DNA of 64,000 nt from Thinopyrum elongatum (taxonomy: Eukaryota; Streptophyta; Magnoliopsida; Poales; Poaceae), in contig CM022302.1 in assembly GCA_011799875.1 (NCBI GenBank), positions 179,296,942 through 179,360,941 of the forward strand, read 5' to 3'. The position numbers were made by a program, and so were the translations under genes. Of this stretch, positions 9,505-20,479 are shown in pieces (the stretch's first letter is position 1; the number at the start of each line of letters is the position of its first letter). Below the pieces are notes generated by a model. The model was not told the DNA's origin and searched no databases. It saw only the letters and a list, made by a program, of their open reading frames with translations.

Positions 9505-10660
9505 CACAAATTATACCTTTGACTCAACGCACGAGAAGGGTTTACTCTTTGCTCCGTGTGCTATGTTAGAGCAAATCAAGTTTTAGCACATGCGTTCGAC
9601 GGCACCTGGCCCCTACCCCCCCCCCCCCCCCCCCCCACCCACCTCGAAGTTGCGTTCCCGACATCATACGTCTTTAACCTGGCCACGAGGGTATGATGTT
9701 CAGTTTGTAATGTTACTAATGTAGTTGGTGCCCCATCAAACTTGTGCTTTCAGGATTTGAACAAATCACACACCAGACCCATACATTTTTTTCGGGTCGC
9801 ATGCATGGTATAGGGGGCCGGGTGTTCTGATCGAGCATGTCTCCCTTGTTCGGTTTATAGACGCCGCACATATCTGTGGGCTCCCCGAGGTATATATATT
9901 ATCCTTGACCGATAACGAGGGGGGCCCACACAATCTATCCCTTTGACCCAACATACGAGAAGGGTTTGACCATGATGGTTTCCTATTGCTATGTGTGCCA
10001 TGTTAGACCAAATAATATTTGAGCGCATGCGTTGGACGACCCCCCCCCCCGCCGTCGCCGCCTCGAAGTTGGGAAACCGACATCATATGTATTGGACCTG
10101 GCTTGGGGTCGAGTACGGTGTTCGGTTTGTAATGTAGTTGGTGGCCCATCGAAGTTGTGCATTCGGGATTTAAACACATCACACACCACCATACCCATAC
10201 ATATTTTCAGGCCGCATGCAGTGTATGCGCGGTCTTCTGATCGACCACGTCTCCCTTGTGCGGTTTTTTGTGACGACACGCATATATGTGTGGCCATGAA
10301 TGGATTCCTCCTAGTTCGTTCGTGTTAGGGCCGGTCACCGTCACATGTCGTTCAACCAAAGCTCCAGCTCATGCATTGTCAGGATTCCCTCCCACATGCT
10401 CGGATTGCTGGGTTCGACTAACACCGTACCCTGCGTATCTCGTCCTTAACTACCTGGCTTTCATGGTTGTTGTCTGTATCGAGAGGCAGGCGCCACATCT
10501 AAATTGTACATTATTCTATATTGAAAACACATATCACCCCTTCCAACGTACATCATTTTGGGCCGCACGCAGGCGGTGCTGGTTTTGTGGTCCCTCTCGT
10601 GCGATTTTTTATGATGGTCCAATCTATTGGCCCAAGCGGTTTATCGACAACAATAGTTGT
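9505..10660 (+). repeat. ~420-bp tandem duplication with poly-C tracts, plus a decayed third copy
   Basis: Unit 1 (9505-9926) and unit 2 (9927 to about 10330) share, in order, ACGAGAAGGGTTT, GCATGCGTT, a poly-C run (9614-9636 and 10041-10050), CCTCGAAGTTG (9642 and 10061), a GACATCATA block, AATCACACACCA and GTCTCCCTTGT. A more diverged third copy follows to about 10660. Short ORFs here are not conserved between copies. Nothing else is visible up to 10830. Confidence 0.75.
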
Positions 10661-10830
10661 CGTTTGACCAAACGATAGATTCACTGGTCCATCTTATGGT
10701 AGGTCATGGTGACATGCATGTATGACCAAAGTATCATTACGTGCATCCACCCCGCCGACACGAAGTGGGAGCTGGGTCAAGCACCCTAGCTAGCTACGAC
10801 ATTATGTCATTATAGATATATCCAAGGGTG

Positions 10831-12110
10831 CACTACAAAAAAAATACACTTCCGTGATGATACGTGTTTGTCATAGTAGGTCACGTTTTCTGTCATGCAT
10901 GTACATCCATGACGATTTTATGACAGAATCAAGATAGTCATACCTGTGCTGTCGTAGAAGTGTTCCATGACAATACCAAAATTATCATCACGGAAGTGTC
11001 CACTTCCATGACGATAAATGGTGCGTCATGGAAGTGCTTTCGTCAAAGGTAACTGACACGTGGCATCCATCGTAACGGGTTGCTATTAAGCTATCGGGTA
11101 CCAGTTTGGATCCGATAACCCGTTAACAGCCAGGACCAATGGGGATTTTTCACATGTAAAATTCTCAATGGCCAGAGGAACCACGTGTCGGCTCAGCGTT
11201 GGGACAAATGTCATCCACTCATTGGATGGGAGGCGCCTATGATACATCGACACGTGGCACGACCCAACAGAGGCCCATTCAGGTGAAAAGGCCGGCCCGT
11301 TTGACTTGGTCAAAAGGTAGCGGGCCAGCCCACGGAAAGCCTGTTAACGGCCTGTTCGCATATAGCCCATTTACAGCCCGCTAACTCATGGCCCGTTATG
11401 GCCTATCCGAATTGGGCCCAGTAGCGTCATCTGGGCCATCCAATATGATTCCAGCCCATTGTAACTTCCGGCCCATGTATGGCCCATAACGTCTTTCGGC
11501 CCATACGAGGCCCTTTGTAACTCTTGGCCCATTAAAGGCCCGTGGTGAAACTGGCCCATAATGAACAGTGTAACAATTTACACCCATTAACGGCCCATTA
11601 TTCCGTTGGGCCATTTCCAGCCCATGTTACATTTCGTCCTTCTAAGGGCCCATTTATTCTTGGGCTCATTTCCAGCAATCGGTTACTTACGGCCCGTTAC
11701 TGGCCTATTCTGCTTGTGGGCCAAATTCAGCCCGTGGTTATAGTGGGCCCGTTTATGGCCCATTAACCCGTTGGACTGTTTTCATAGCGTCATCAAATAT
11801 GGCCTATTAACGACCCGTGATGCCTGTCGATAGAATTAAGCCGTTATACATTTTGGCCTATTAACGGCCCGTTATGCTCGGGCCATAAACACACGATTTA
11901 CACTCTAGCCCATTTACGGCCAATTTTGCGAACCGTTATTGATCCACGAATGGCCCGTATAAGGCCCATTGATTATACGGCCCGTCGAGGGCCCATGGAT
12001 TCTACGGCCCGTAGGAGGCCCATGGTCACTACAGCAGGTAGCAGGACCATGGTTACAACGGTCCGTATGTTGCCCATGGTTATTGTGGCCTAGTTATAAA
12101 AAATAGGTTA
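10831..12110. repeat. Type-1 terminal and subterminal region of E1
   Basis: The outer ~220 bp is built from short inverted motifs around CATGACGAT and TCACGGAAGTG, giving many small hairpins. From about 11270 to 12100 the sequence is a dense series of GGCCCATTAACGG/GGCCCGTTATGG variants spaced roughly 20-40 bp apart. TGGGCC clusters of this kind are typical of CACTA subterminal transposase-binding sites. Short ORFs in it follow the repeats and are not genes. Confidence 0.8.
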
Positions 12111-12380
12111 TTGTGGCCACTAGAAAAACACGGAAAAAGAACTGCAGTGACTACAAGCAAACAACTAAACAAGACAATAAGGAAATAAATAAGCAAGCAA
12201 CTAACGCTAGGCTATTATGGCTATTACACATATTAAATCCACTGGGCATCAAAGTTCGCCACCAGTGCAAATATAGGGAACAAAGCAGCATATCACATAC
12301 ACTGGTTGTCAAAGTTGGCGACGAGTGCAAATAAACGCCACAGCAAAACAATACTAAAACTGAAACCACTTCAGAAGAGC

Positions 12381-12818
12381 TCAAGAAACAATATGCTGGG
12401 TACCCAGCATGCTGGCAAGATGCTTAGCAAGCTTATTAACTTTCTCTTGTTTGGTGCTTAAATCCTCTAGCGCTTGTTGTTGCACCAAAAAGTATGCATC
12501 TGAATTCTGCAGGGACTTCCTCAGTCCTTCGGCTTCGTGTCGCAGCACATCTGATCGATGTCTTTCAACTTGAAGTTGAGACTCAAGAAGACGAACTAAT
12601 TCAGGCAGCGAGTTCGAAGAGCTTGTGCCAGCAGTAGTGGCCAGTAACTTGAACACTATATCAAGAAAGGACTTTTGGGTTGTCTCACTGTCGTCAAGAT
12701 AGTTTTTATCAGCTTTCTTGGAGACCAACAGGGATGTCTCACTATCTTGAACCTTATCTGCATTACTTCCTTTACCATTGCATAATGGGGTACTCTTCTC
12801 CAATATTTTGTCCGCATT
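12381..12818 (-). CDS. Gene 1 (E1 copy), last exon, coiled-coil
   Basis: The acceptor CTCTTTTAG precedes the exon at 12818, and the stop is at 12381-12383. The peptide passes from a Ser/Asp-rich segment (SETTQKSFLDIVFKLLATTA) into a leucine-rich coiled coil (VRLLESQLQVERHRSDVL, EDLSTKQEKVNKLAKHLASM). The frame is uninterrupted. The E2 exon at 44784 shares the pattern D-T/T-P/Q-K-S-C/F-L-D and the Q-A/V-E-R-H motif, which links the two genes. A predicted internal start is TTG, consistent with this being an internal reading of an exon and not a separate gene. Confidence 0.65.
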   Translation of the reverse strand, partial: NADKILEKSTPLCNGKGSNADKVQDSETSLLVSKKADKNYLDDSETTQKSFLDIVFKLLATTAGTSSSNSLPELVRLLESQLQVERHRSDVLRHEAEGLRKSLQNSDAYFLVQQQALEDLSTKQEKVNKLAKHLASMLGTQHIVS

Positions 12819-13300
12819 CTAAAAGAGAAACAAGCAGACACATCACAAGTTTACCATGTTGTATATGAAACTCATTTTGGTAAATCAGTTCAGTAGTAAA
12901 GTGGACAGGATAACAGCATGAAACAAACATATATCTATGTACCATGGCCACTGTATGGTCTATATCATTCTAGTTTTTGTTGCCAAATCAAGATAGAGAC
13001 ACAATTCAAATAATATTTGTTTAAGACAAAGCAGCACAAACAGAATATAAGTGTGGGAAACTACACAGCAATAACAACACTTGTAATGTGCATGACATGA
13101 GAACATAACTGTTTATTCAATTGAAACTGAAATCAACATAGAGCAAGTTACAACAGCAAACCAGTTAAAGAAACAGGTTTAAAACATACCTGTTGGGCCA
13201 TTGGAGTTTCAATTCCATCCTTCAAATTTAAAATAGTTGGTATGAGTAAATACAGTGATGCAAGAGCAAAGGAGTATGAACCATAGCTACAGAACCTAAC

Positions 13301-13663
13301 CTGAGAACAATTCTTCTTCTGCTTTAAGCGTTGAGTTGGGGTTCGGAGTGGTGGTCCTCGTGCTTTGGGCACTGCAGTTGCCTTACTAACTGCTTGTGTC
13401 TGGGTGCTCTGTGGTGGAGAGAGTGTTGTGTCAACTGGAACTGGGTTACTATGTGTTGGGGTTGGGGTTAGAAGGGGTGTAGCTGGTTCTCTATCCAACT
13501 GGGTAGGGGCACAATCTGCGAGAATCTGGGTTATGTGTGGTGCGGCTGGTTCTTGGGCAAGTACAACCATGGTTCTATCTGCATCGACTAGCAGCACTAT
13601 CTTTTCTGAAGACCGTGTTGTTACTCCCTTAGATACTACCATCACCCCCTCCAATTCAAATGG
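13301..13663 (-). CDS. Gene 1 (E1 copy), serial exon copy D, extended
   Basis: Bounded by acceptor GTTTATCAG/CCATTTGAA and donor TCTCAG/GTTAGG. It begins P-F-E like copies B and C, then KGVTTRSSEKIVLLVDAD, and continues into a Pro/Thr-rich region. It is the closest match to the E2 exon at 43379 (GVQAKSLKKVVLPDKSD and then LAIEPAP versus LAQEPAAP). Open throughout. Confidence 0.65.
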
Positions 13664-13769
13664 CTGATAAACAAGAAAAGTAATTGAATGTATAGACATT
13701 GTATGATAGACAGGTGCAATGGATAGTGGGGAATAAAAGAGGGCATGAAATAATTCACATTTATGTTGT

Positions 13770-14240
13770 CTAACCAAACAGGATAGCATGACACAATTTC
13801 ACATATATGATGGCTAACTAAACAGGATAGAAAGACACAATTTCACATATATGATGGCTAACTAAACAGGATAGAAAGACATAATTCAAAATATGATGAC
13901 TATGTAAACAGGATGACATGACATAACTATATGATGTGTTTATTAAATAGGTTGGCATGCCATAATTCACATACATGCCGCCTATGGAAACATGATAGCA
14001 TGATATAATTCACGGATAGAATGACATAATTCAAAATATGATGACTGTAAACACTAAACAGGATGACATGATATAACTATATGATGTCTTTATTAAATGG
14101 GTTGGCATGCCATAATTCAGATAGATGTTGTCTATGTAAACATGATGGCATGATATAATTCAAATATATGATTTATATACTAAGCAAGTAAGCAGATAGC
14201 AATCGCATATATGATGTAAAAACTAAGCAATGCAAGACAA
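13770..14240. repeat. Intronic repeat of ATAATTCACATATATGATG motif
   Basis: About ten degenerate units of 40-60 bp combining ATAATTCACATATATGATG with CTAAACAGGATGGCATG. Identical motifs fill the next introns at 14505-14660 and 15000-15140, so the intron repeat and the exon copies were probably duplicated together. Confidence 0.75.
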
Positions 14241-14266
14241 CATATGCATGATATGAGTAATATAAC

Positions 14267-14438
14267 CCTGCCAAGTTTGAGCATAGACCTCAGGGGGGAA
14301 ATAGGACTGGTCATCTGTCTCTGAATCCTCCTCTGAAGAGCTATCTATAACCAGCAAGATGTCTGCTTTAGTAGGTAGCATTGTCTGCTCTGAAGACCTT
14401 GTTTTCACTCCAGATACTTCCATCACCACTTCAAATGG
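14267..14438 (-). CDS. Gene 1 (E1 copy), serial exon copy C
   Basis: Acceptor GTGCATCAG/CCATTTGAAG, donor GGCAGG/GTTATA. It encodes VKTRSSEQTMLPTKADILLV, an acidic run (SSSEEDSETDDQS) and YFPPEVYAQTWQG. Near duplicate of copy B at 14762. The acidic run after a basic RSSE motif resembles a short activation or interaction segment, a guess. Confidence 0.7.
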
Positions 14439-14761
14439 CTGATGCACAGGAAGAGTAGTTGAATATACAAACGTTGTCAACAAATGGAATACGTAATACA
14501 ATAAAAGGATAGCATGATATAATTCACATATATGATGATTGGCTAAACAACATGGCATTCCATAATTCACATATATAATGCCTTGCAACAAGATAGCATT
14601 GCATAATTCACATATATAATGTCTTGCAACAAGATGACATTGCATAATTCACATATATGGTAATTAGACACTAAACAGATGGCATTCACACAAAGCATGT
14701 CTAAACTAAGCAAATGACATAGCAATGCGAGACACCATACGCACGATATGAGCAACATAAC

Positions 14762-14932
14762 CCTGCCAAGTTAGAGCATACACCTCGGAGGGAAATAGGA
14801 CTGGTCATCTGTCTCTGAATCCTCCTCTGAGGAGCTATCTGTAACCAGCGAGATATGCGCTTCGTCAGATAGCATAGTCTGCTCTGAAGACCTTGTTTTC
14901 ACTCCAAATTTATTCATCACCGTGTCAAATGG
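14762..14932 (-). CDS. Gene 1 (E1 copy), serial exon copy B
   Basis: Same borders and length (171 against 172 nt) as copy C. It reads VKTRSSEQTMLSDEAHISLV followed by the same acidic run and YFPP, after which a small change alters the C-terminal residues. The flanking intron repeats are shared with copy C. Confidence 0.7.
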
Positions 14933-15232
14933 CTGATGCACACGAAGAGTAGTTGAATGTACTAACATTGTTGACAAATGTAATACGTAATGAAAAAAAA
15001 AGGATGGCATGATATAATTCACATATAAGATGACTGGCTAAGCAGGATGGCATTGCAAAATTCACATATATGATGCCTGGCTAAACAAGATGGCGTTGCA
15101 TAATTCACATATACGATAAAGAAACTAGATAGATGGCATTCACACAAAGCATGTCTAAACTAAGCAGATGACATATTTGATGTATAAAGTAAGCAATGCA
15201 AGGCACCATATGCATGATATGACCAACATTAC

Positions 15233-15448
15233 CATGCCAAGTTAGAGCAAAGACCTCAGGGGTTAAATAGGAGTGGTCTACTCCTTCTGAATCCCCCTTA
15301 GAATAGTTATCTTCCTCTTGATTACAATCTGAAATGGGTGGAGGGGCTGCCTTTGCGCCCACCATGGAGCGACGTCTGCATGAAATTTTATTGCCACACA
15401 AGGCTCGTCTCTTTTGCTCTACATGTTCAGTTCCATTGTGTACAATAA
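15233..15448 (-). CDS. Gene 1 (E1 copy), serial exon copy A
   Basis: Acceptor CATGTCAG/TTATTG, donor GCATG/GTAATG. The 5' half is distinct (QKRRALCGNKISCRRRSMVG, basic) and the 3' half matches copies B and C (EEDNYSKGDSEGVDHSYL then TPEVFALTWHG). The E2 exon at 43015 matches it (G-N-K-L/I, R-S-I/M-V-D/G-A, P-I-S/D, NDYS/NYS). Confidence 0.65.
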
Positions 15449-17100
15449 CTGACATGCATAGGAATAAAACATAGTGAGATTATGTAAGGAGTGCATGCAG
15501 AAATCTAGAGTGATGGTAGCAACCTGTGGATAGACCCAAAACTAATGATAGCAGGCAGATAATGGCTTCAATTAAAAAATACAGATAATGGCTTCTTTAC
15601 TGTTTGTTTCCCACCCAACATGAAACTCATAGTAGACACTAGAGATTAACCAGATAGTAGACAGATACTATTGATTGCGGCCCCGATATGTACCCCACAA
15701 CCATTTAAAAACTCAAGTTTGAGCATTAGTTTGGAGCTGACTCAGAGTCTAATCAATGAACAGGACGATAATGTAGCATGTAATATTAAGCGATGCATAG
15801 CGTAAGCAGACACGAAAGAGTGCGACCTCTCTTGCGGACCCGTGTAGTCCTCGAGGTCATCTGCTCAGTTGATGATGGTAATGTAGTTGACATGGCTGCC
15901 GGTGGCGGGGAAGAAGATCTGAGGCGGTGAAAGACAGTCTGGAGGGCAGATTTCTGCTGTGGTGGACCCTTCTGTCGTTGCAGCAGCTGAGCTGGGGTGG
16001 ACGACGGCGCAGCAGGAGCGGGACAAACCACACAAGGTTTTATTTGACAACTATCTGTAAGAGAAGTAATTCTGTAAGGGCTCGTTTGAATTGGAGGATT
16101 CTAACAATGCAGGGATAGGAATGCATGTGCAAAACAGAGAATTAAAAATCACAGGATTTCTGTCAATCTGGGTGTTTGGTTCACAGAAATTGAAAGGTCA
16201 CAGGAATACAAAGAAGCATGGTAAAATTAAGTCAAACCACAAGAAAATGTATAGTTATAATGCTATTATGCTACTATCACTTAGTCTTGTTCTTCATGAA
16301 TAGGAATTTGAAAAGGAGGGCCAAGTGGATAATAAAATTCCTACGGTTTTTCTTTGAAAGAGACACTAAAGGAACAAATCCTACAGTTTTCCTTTGCTCC
16401 ATTCCTTTGAACCAAATGCATTAATAGTAGTACCATAGGAAACTTTCCAATTCCTATGTTTTTCCTTCACTTTTCCTTTCAACCACTGGCAATTCTAGTA
16501 GGCAGGCTTGAACGGGCAAAAGCCTACACTCCAAAAATGTTTTTGTGCTACTTGTACTACTTTGGACACAGGCCACTGCCCTACTAACTGAACTCCCAGG
16601 CCCATCTACACATGCACATCTCAAACGCACAGAAATAAATAATGATGGCTTTTGAGAGAGTCCATCACGGATAGCTAAGTTGCCTGGCACCTCACTGCTT
16701 GTTATATAGTTGAAACTAATCGTATTTCACGTTACTACGTGTGCTCAGTGGACAATATATATAACATGTCGAGTAAAAAAGTGATGCAGCAAGTGTACAA
16801 CCTCTTTGGTGAAGCCATGTCGATCGCAGCATCATTGGGTTGGTCGCTGAGGATGCTATGGCTGATGTGGCAGTTGGAGGAGGGGTAGAAGATCTTAGGC
16901 GCCTAGAGATGGAGCCAAGGGTACTGCTCCGCTGTGATGGAGGGTTTCGTCGTTGGAGCAGCTCCGGTGAGGTGTACGACGGCGAGGCTGAAGCAGGACA
17001 AGAGAGACAACGTTAACCTGAAGTGGTATTCTAATAGCATCTCTGATAGATGATGTAAAATACATAACCAAAAAGTGCTAGATGTAAAATACATCAGCCG
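15449..17100 (-). other. Intron sequence and Pro/Ser-rich exon remnants of gene 1
   Basis: Two related exon-like blocks, 15786-16031 and about 16806-17000, both read on the minus strand from GCCGTCGTACACCTC-like sequence into TCTTCTTCCCC/TCTTCTACCCC and then AACTGCCACATCAGCC-like sequence. The 15.8-kb block ends in GGTCGCACTCTTTCGTGTCT, which matches GGCGGTACTCTTTCGTATTT at 40523 in the E2 gene. The rest (16040-16800) is AT-rich intron-like DNA without recognisable features. Confidence 0.45.
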
Positions 17101-17120
17101 CTTATCTCTGAACTTAACAG

Positions 17121-17206
17121 TCGAAACTGTATTTAACTATCGAAACTGAATTTTACTGTCAAAACTGAATTTTGTTGTCGAAACTGAATTTTACTGTCGA
17201 AACTGA
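17121..17206. repeat. 19-bp minisatellite
   Basis: Five units of the type CGAAACTGAATTTTACTGT, starting near 17122, 17141, 17160, 17179 and 17198. It lies in an intron of gene 1. Confidence 0.8.
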
Positions 17207-17297
17207 ATGCACTAGTAGCAGAAAAGCAGTGCACTGGTAGTTTAGGCCGCTCGAGCACTAGTTGCAGAGTAGCAGTGATCTAAATCGGTAGCCGCTC

Positions 17298-17700
17298 CTA
17301 CCATACTACTAGAGAGCAGCCAGGGCAGAGCAGCAGTAGCACCCAGAGCAGCAGCGCGTGCGAGAGCCGGGGCAGCTGGTCGTGTAGCAGCATCTCGGGT
17401 AGCAGCAGCAGGAGCTCGAGCGAGAGCCGGAGCTGCTGCTCATGTAGCAGCAGCCCGAGCAAGAGTAGACTAGCAGCGCAAGCAAGAGCAAGAGCAACAC
17501 CGCGAGCAAGAGCCAGAGCAGACCATGTAGGGGACCGAGAGCAAGAGCAAGAGCAGCAGCGCAAGCAAGAGCCAGAGCAGACCAGGTAGGGGACCGAGAG
17601 CAAGAGCAGAGCAGCAACGCGAGCGATAGCCGAAGCAGCAGCAGCAGGGCCAGTGAGAGCCGGAGCAGCAGCAGCAGCTCTGACTGATGTGGATGTCACC
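17298..17700. repeat. AGCAAGAGC-rich low-complexity tract
   Basis: Hexamer- and nonamer-like reiterations of GCAAGAGC, GCAGCAGC and CCAGAGCAG, with a duplicated block of about 59 bp (GACCATGTAGGGG at 17521, GACCAGGTAGGGG at 17580). It reads open in several frames as Leu/Cys/Ser-rich peptides. Overlapping open frames plus repeat structure argue against real coding, though the 17700-17808 end may belong to a gene 1 exon. Confidence 0.65.
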
Positions 17701-18864
17701 GCCAAGGGAGCGATGCCGTGGAGGAAGTGGCCGGCGACGCCGGCGTAGATGGAGCCGCGCCATGGCGGCTCGAGACCAAGCGCCGACAGCACCATGAGGT
17801 CGAATCAAGAAGAAAATGCAGCGATTAGTGTAGAACCTCTTTGGTGGCGCCGATTAGGCCTTAGCTTCATCCGAGGAATCGTTGATGATGCTGCTCTTCC
17901 GGTGGTGCTGTGTGAATGGAGGTGGTGCGAAAGACGAGGCGAACGTCGGGGTAGCTCCTTTGAGGTGGAGGACGGGGTGGCTGAACCGGCGGACAACGAG
18001 ATCGATGATGGATCCTCATCTGGTGTGGTGGATAAGGGACGTCGAGGTGTTGCTATGGACGACGTCGTCGGGGAAGAGGGTCCGGCTAGGTGGCGGCCGG
18101 AGGAGGGTGTGGGGCTTCGCGGGTTTTCGCGGCCTTGGTGTACGAATGGGGGCAGAGGTGATGGGAGGGGGGAACCATGGCTTAGGGACGCGCTTGTACG
18201 AAATGTGGGGTAAGTTATGAAAGTAGCCCCACCGATTTGAACTAGGTGGTTCTTTCGGTTCAGGGGTATCACGGGAATTTCGCGTGTCGGTATTTCACAG
18301 GAGGTGGGAGTTTTCACGCGCGTTGTAATTTTGGGATAGCAAGGCGCGGGTTGAGATGGAGGGAATTTTAGGAGCACAACGAGACAAAGAGATATCTTAA
18401 AATTTTGGGATAACAAGGCGCGGGTTGAAATTTCCGGACAAGTCTAACGTGTATACTATATCAAATCAATTCACACTTCCCTCGACGAAAAAACCAAAAA
18501 GAAATCAATTCGCACCACACAAGAGAGTCTAGTCCCGTGTACTGTACTAAATCAATTCGCACTACAAATGTCATTCAAAACTTTGAATCCATGTTATGTT
18601 CAATTAAAATATTTTGCTACGTGTATAATACATGCAACCTGCTACTCAAATGAACATTTTAGTGCATTCCAAACGTATATACTACCGCTTCAATATGAAC
18701 TAAATTTGAATTTGTTTCTCTATTTGAATAAGATCTACAATCATGATTGTTTTCAAGTTAAACCATTTGAATTTGTTTCTCTATTTTAATAAGATCTACA
18801 ATCATCATTATTGTCAAGTTAAACTATCATTTGTATATTATCTTCACAGCACACCACATGATTA

Positions 18865-19160
18865 CACTACAAAAAAAAGACACATCCGTGACATTTTGGC
18901 CCGAACAAAAATTTTTTCCGTCATGCTTATGACACTTCTATGACGATAATTGTGACAAAACCTAGTATCATCATAGATGTGGTGGGCTCCTACTTCTATG
19001 ACAAAAAATCATGACAGAAAATGGGCTTTTTGTCCTGGGCGGGCCGGAGACGCACCTGCATGACATTCTTTGGGCCGTCCATGACGGAAAAAATCATGGT
19101 AGAAGCGAGGGCGAGGAAAATTTCGGGGAGTTCCCGGTTACTGTGGGTGGTCGGGGCCGA
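18865..19160. repeat. Type-2 terminal region of E2
   Basis: The terminal CACTAC is followed by ACATCCGTGACATTTTGG, TATGACACTTCTATGACGAT and ATCATGACAGAAAATGGGC: inverted TGACA/TGTCA motifs as at the type-1 end but in a different arrangement. Beyond the first ~28 bp it does not align with the other end of the same element, so E2 has two distinct subterminal regions. Confidence 0.75.
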
Positions 19161-19224
19161 GCGATGCACGGAGGGATTGCGCGTTTCTCTCGTACACGTA
19201 CGCACGTGTGTGCGGAGAGGCGTT

Positions 19225-20190
19225 GGGCTCTAACTGAACCCGAGCGAGGCGTTCACTTACTGAACCCGAGCGATTGCACTAGCTACGTTACTGAACCCGA
19301 GTGATCGATCCCTGGCTGTTAACTAAACCCGATCAAGCGATTCCTTCGCTACTGCTGCTAACTGAAGCCGATCGAACCTGCTACCTCTTGATGAACAGTG
19401 ACCGTTGTTGGGGGTTGGATGAACAGTTCCCGGTGGGGGTTGGATGAACAGGACCCCGTGGTAGTAGAGGCCGTTGCCGCCGGATGAACAGGACCCCTAT
19501 CGAGGCGAGGCCGATGGAGGGTGGATGAACAGGACCTCGTGGAGGCTCCATGAACAGTAGCCGGTAGAGGGTGGATGAACAGGACCCCGTGGAGGGCTGG
19601 TTGAATAGTAGCCGGTGGAGGCTGGATGAACAGGACCCCGTAGATGAACAGTAGCTGGTGGAGGCTGGAGGAAGTAGACGGTGGATGAACAGTAGCCTGT
19701 GGAGGCTGGAGCGAGGCAGTAGATGGTGGATGAATAGTAGCCCGTGGAGTCCCGTTTTGCGGTATGCCACACCCCTCCCGATGAACAGGACCCCTTTTCG
19801 ACCGTAGGCGCTCCAACACAAGTTCGTTTCCTCCATTTTGCGGTATGCCACACCCCTCCCGATCAACAGCACCATGTTTCGACCGTAGCCAGTCGAATAG
19901 AAGGCCGTTTCCTCTGTTCTGCGGTACGCCAGACCCTTCCCGATGAACAGGACCCCGTTTCGACCGTACGTGGTCGAACAGAAGGCCGTTTTCCTCCATT
20001 TTGCGGTACGCCAGACCCCGTTCCGGCTGTTCCATCCAAGCCAGTTGGCTCCCGATGAACAGGACGTGTTCCGACCCAGTGGCTTCGCTCCCGATGAACA
20101 AGACGCGTTTCGACCCAGTCACTTGGCTCTCGGTGAACACGACGTTGTGTCCTCCGTTCTGACCCAGCCAGTTAGCTAACGATGAACAGG
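19225..20190. repeat. Subterminal arrays: CTGAACCCGAGCGA and GATGAACAGGACCCC
   Basis: First, four or five copies of CTGAACCCGAGCGAT-like sequence (19229-19370). Then, from 19388 to about 20190, some 25 copies of GATGAACAG(GACCCCGT/TAGCCGGT) at 25-60 bp spacing, with longer blocks containing TTTTGCGGTATGCCACACCCC. Because the unit gives few stops, a 323-residue frame is open on the minus strand; it consists only of translations of the repeat (LFIHPPSTG-like) and is not a gene. The region is probably a transposase-binding array. Confidence 0.8.
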
Positions 20191-20479
20191 ACGACATCGC
20201 TGCCGTCCGTTGCCTCTCCATGTACACGAGCCCTGGCCGTCCGTATGCGTGAGTACGTGTTTCGAGACCCCGCTCGTATGTACGTATGTGGCCGTATTTT
20301 TTGGTGTGTGGTTGTATGTACGTGTACACGGTTTAGACAGGACAGCCTGAACTGCTACATGGGGGGCTCTACTATGACATGTGCCGCTACTTACTTGGCC
20401 ACGGTTCATCGTTGCAGAGCGACCGATCGACCAGTATGTACGTACATGTTCGCGACAAGACAGACAACACTACGTACGC

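Larger units (their letters stand above)
3127..10830 (+). mobile_element. CACTA DNA transposon E0, left portion
   Basis: The sequence begins CACTACTGCAGGATG at 3127, directly abutting the truncated pol; the three bases before it are ACA. CACTA (En/Spm) elements start CACTA and make 3-bp duplications. The first 700 bp are filled with copies of a GTGTGCGAT/TTTGCGAT motif, which is how CACTA subterminal transposase-binding regions look. Inside are two small plus-strand genes and several tandem repeats. No right terminus (CTGCAGTAGTG) is seen before 10831, where another CACTA end begins, so E0 appears interrupted and should resume beyond E1, outside the window. No TNPD-like transposase is visible. 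Confidence 0.65.
12381..18220 (-). pseudogene. Gene 1 of the dual-gene CACTA family, E1 copy (multi-exon, decayed)
   Basis: A minus-strand split gene transcribed toward the left end of E1. The presumed first exon has an ATG at 18178 in the context AAGCCATGGTT and reads M-V-P-P-S-H-H but meets a TAG after about 30 codons. Proline/serine-rich exons follow (about 16.8-17.0 and 15.79-16.03 kb), then four related exons (15233-15448, 14762-14932, 14267-14438, 13301-13663), a 30-nt exon at about 13190-13219 and a coiled-coil last exon (12381-12818). Splice borders are good. The plus-strand E2 copy (40127-45191) has the same exon order. Function is unknown; a Pro/Ser N-terminus, acidic repeats and a C-terminal coiled coil could suit a TNPA-like DNA-binding partner, but no family was recognised. 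Confidence 0.6.
10831..18864 (+). mobile_element. CACTA element E1, left (type-1) portion
   Basis: It starts CACTACAAAAAAAATACACT at 10831, followed by subterminal motifs and by gene 1 on the minus strand. The preceding three bases are GTG. The first ~280 bp match the reverse complement of 46580-46866 with only about 20 differences by eye, so this is the same end type as the right end of E2. E1 is interrupted at 18864 by E2 and resumes at 46867, the join being marked by the TTA duplication of E2. Its right end is not in the window. Confidence 0.8.

Noticed and set aside
9505..10678. Short frames of 98-130 residues.
   Set aside because: They lie in ~420-bp tandem units and are not conserved between copies.
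17298..17808. Leu/Cys/Ser-rich frames in three overlapping readings.
   Set aside because: They come from GCAAGAGC/GCAGCAGC low-complexity DNA with an internal 59-bp duplication.
19358..20329. Long minus-strand frame of 323 residues.
   Set aside because: It is the translation of the GATGAACAGG array; overlapping frames on both strands are also open and no non-repetitive segment is present.
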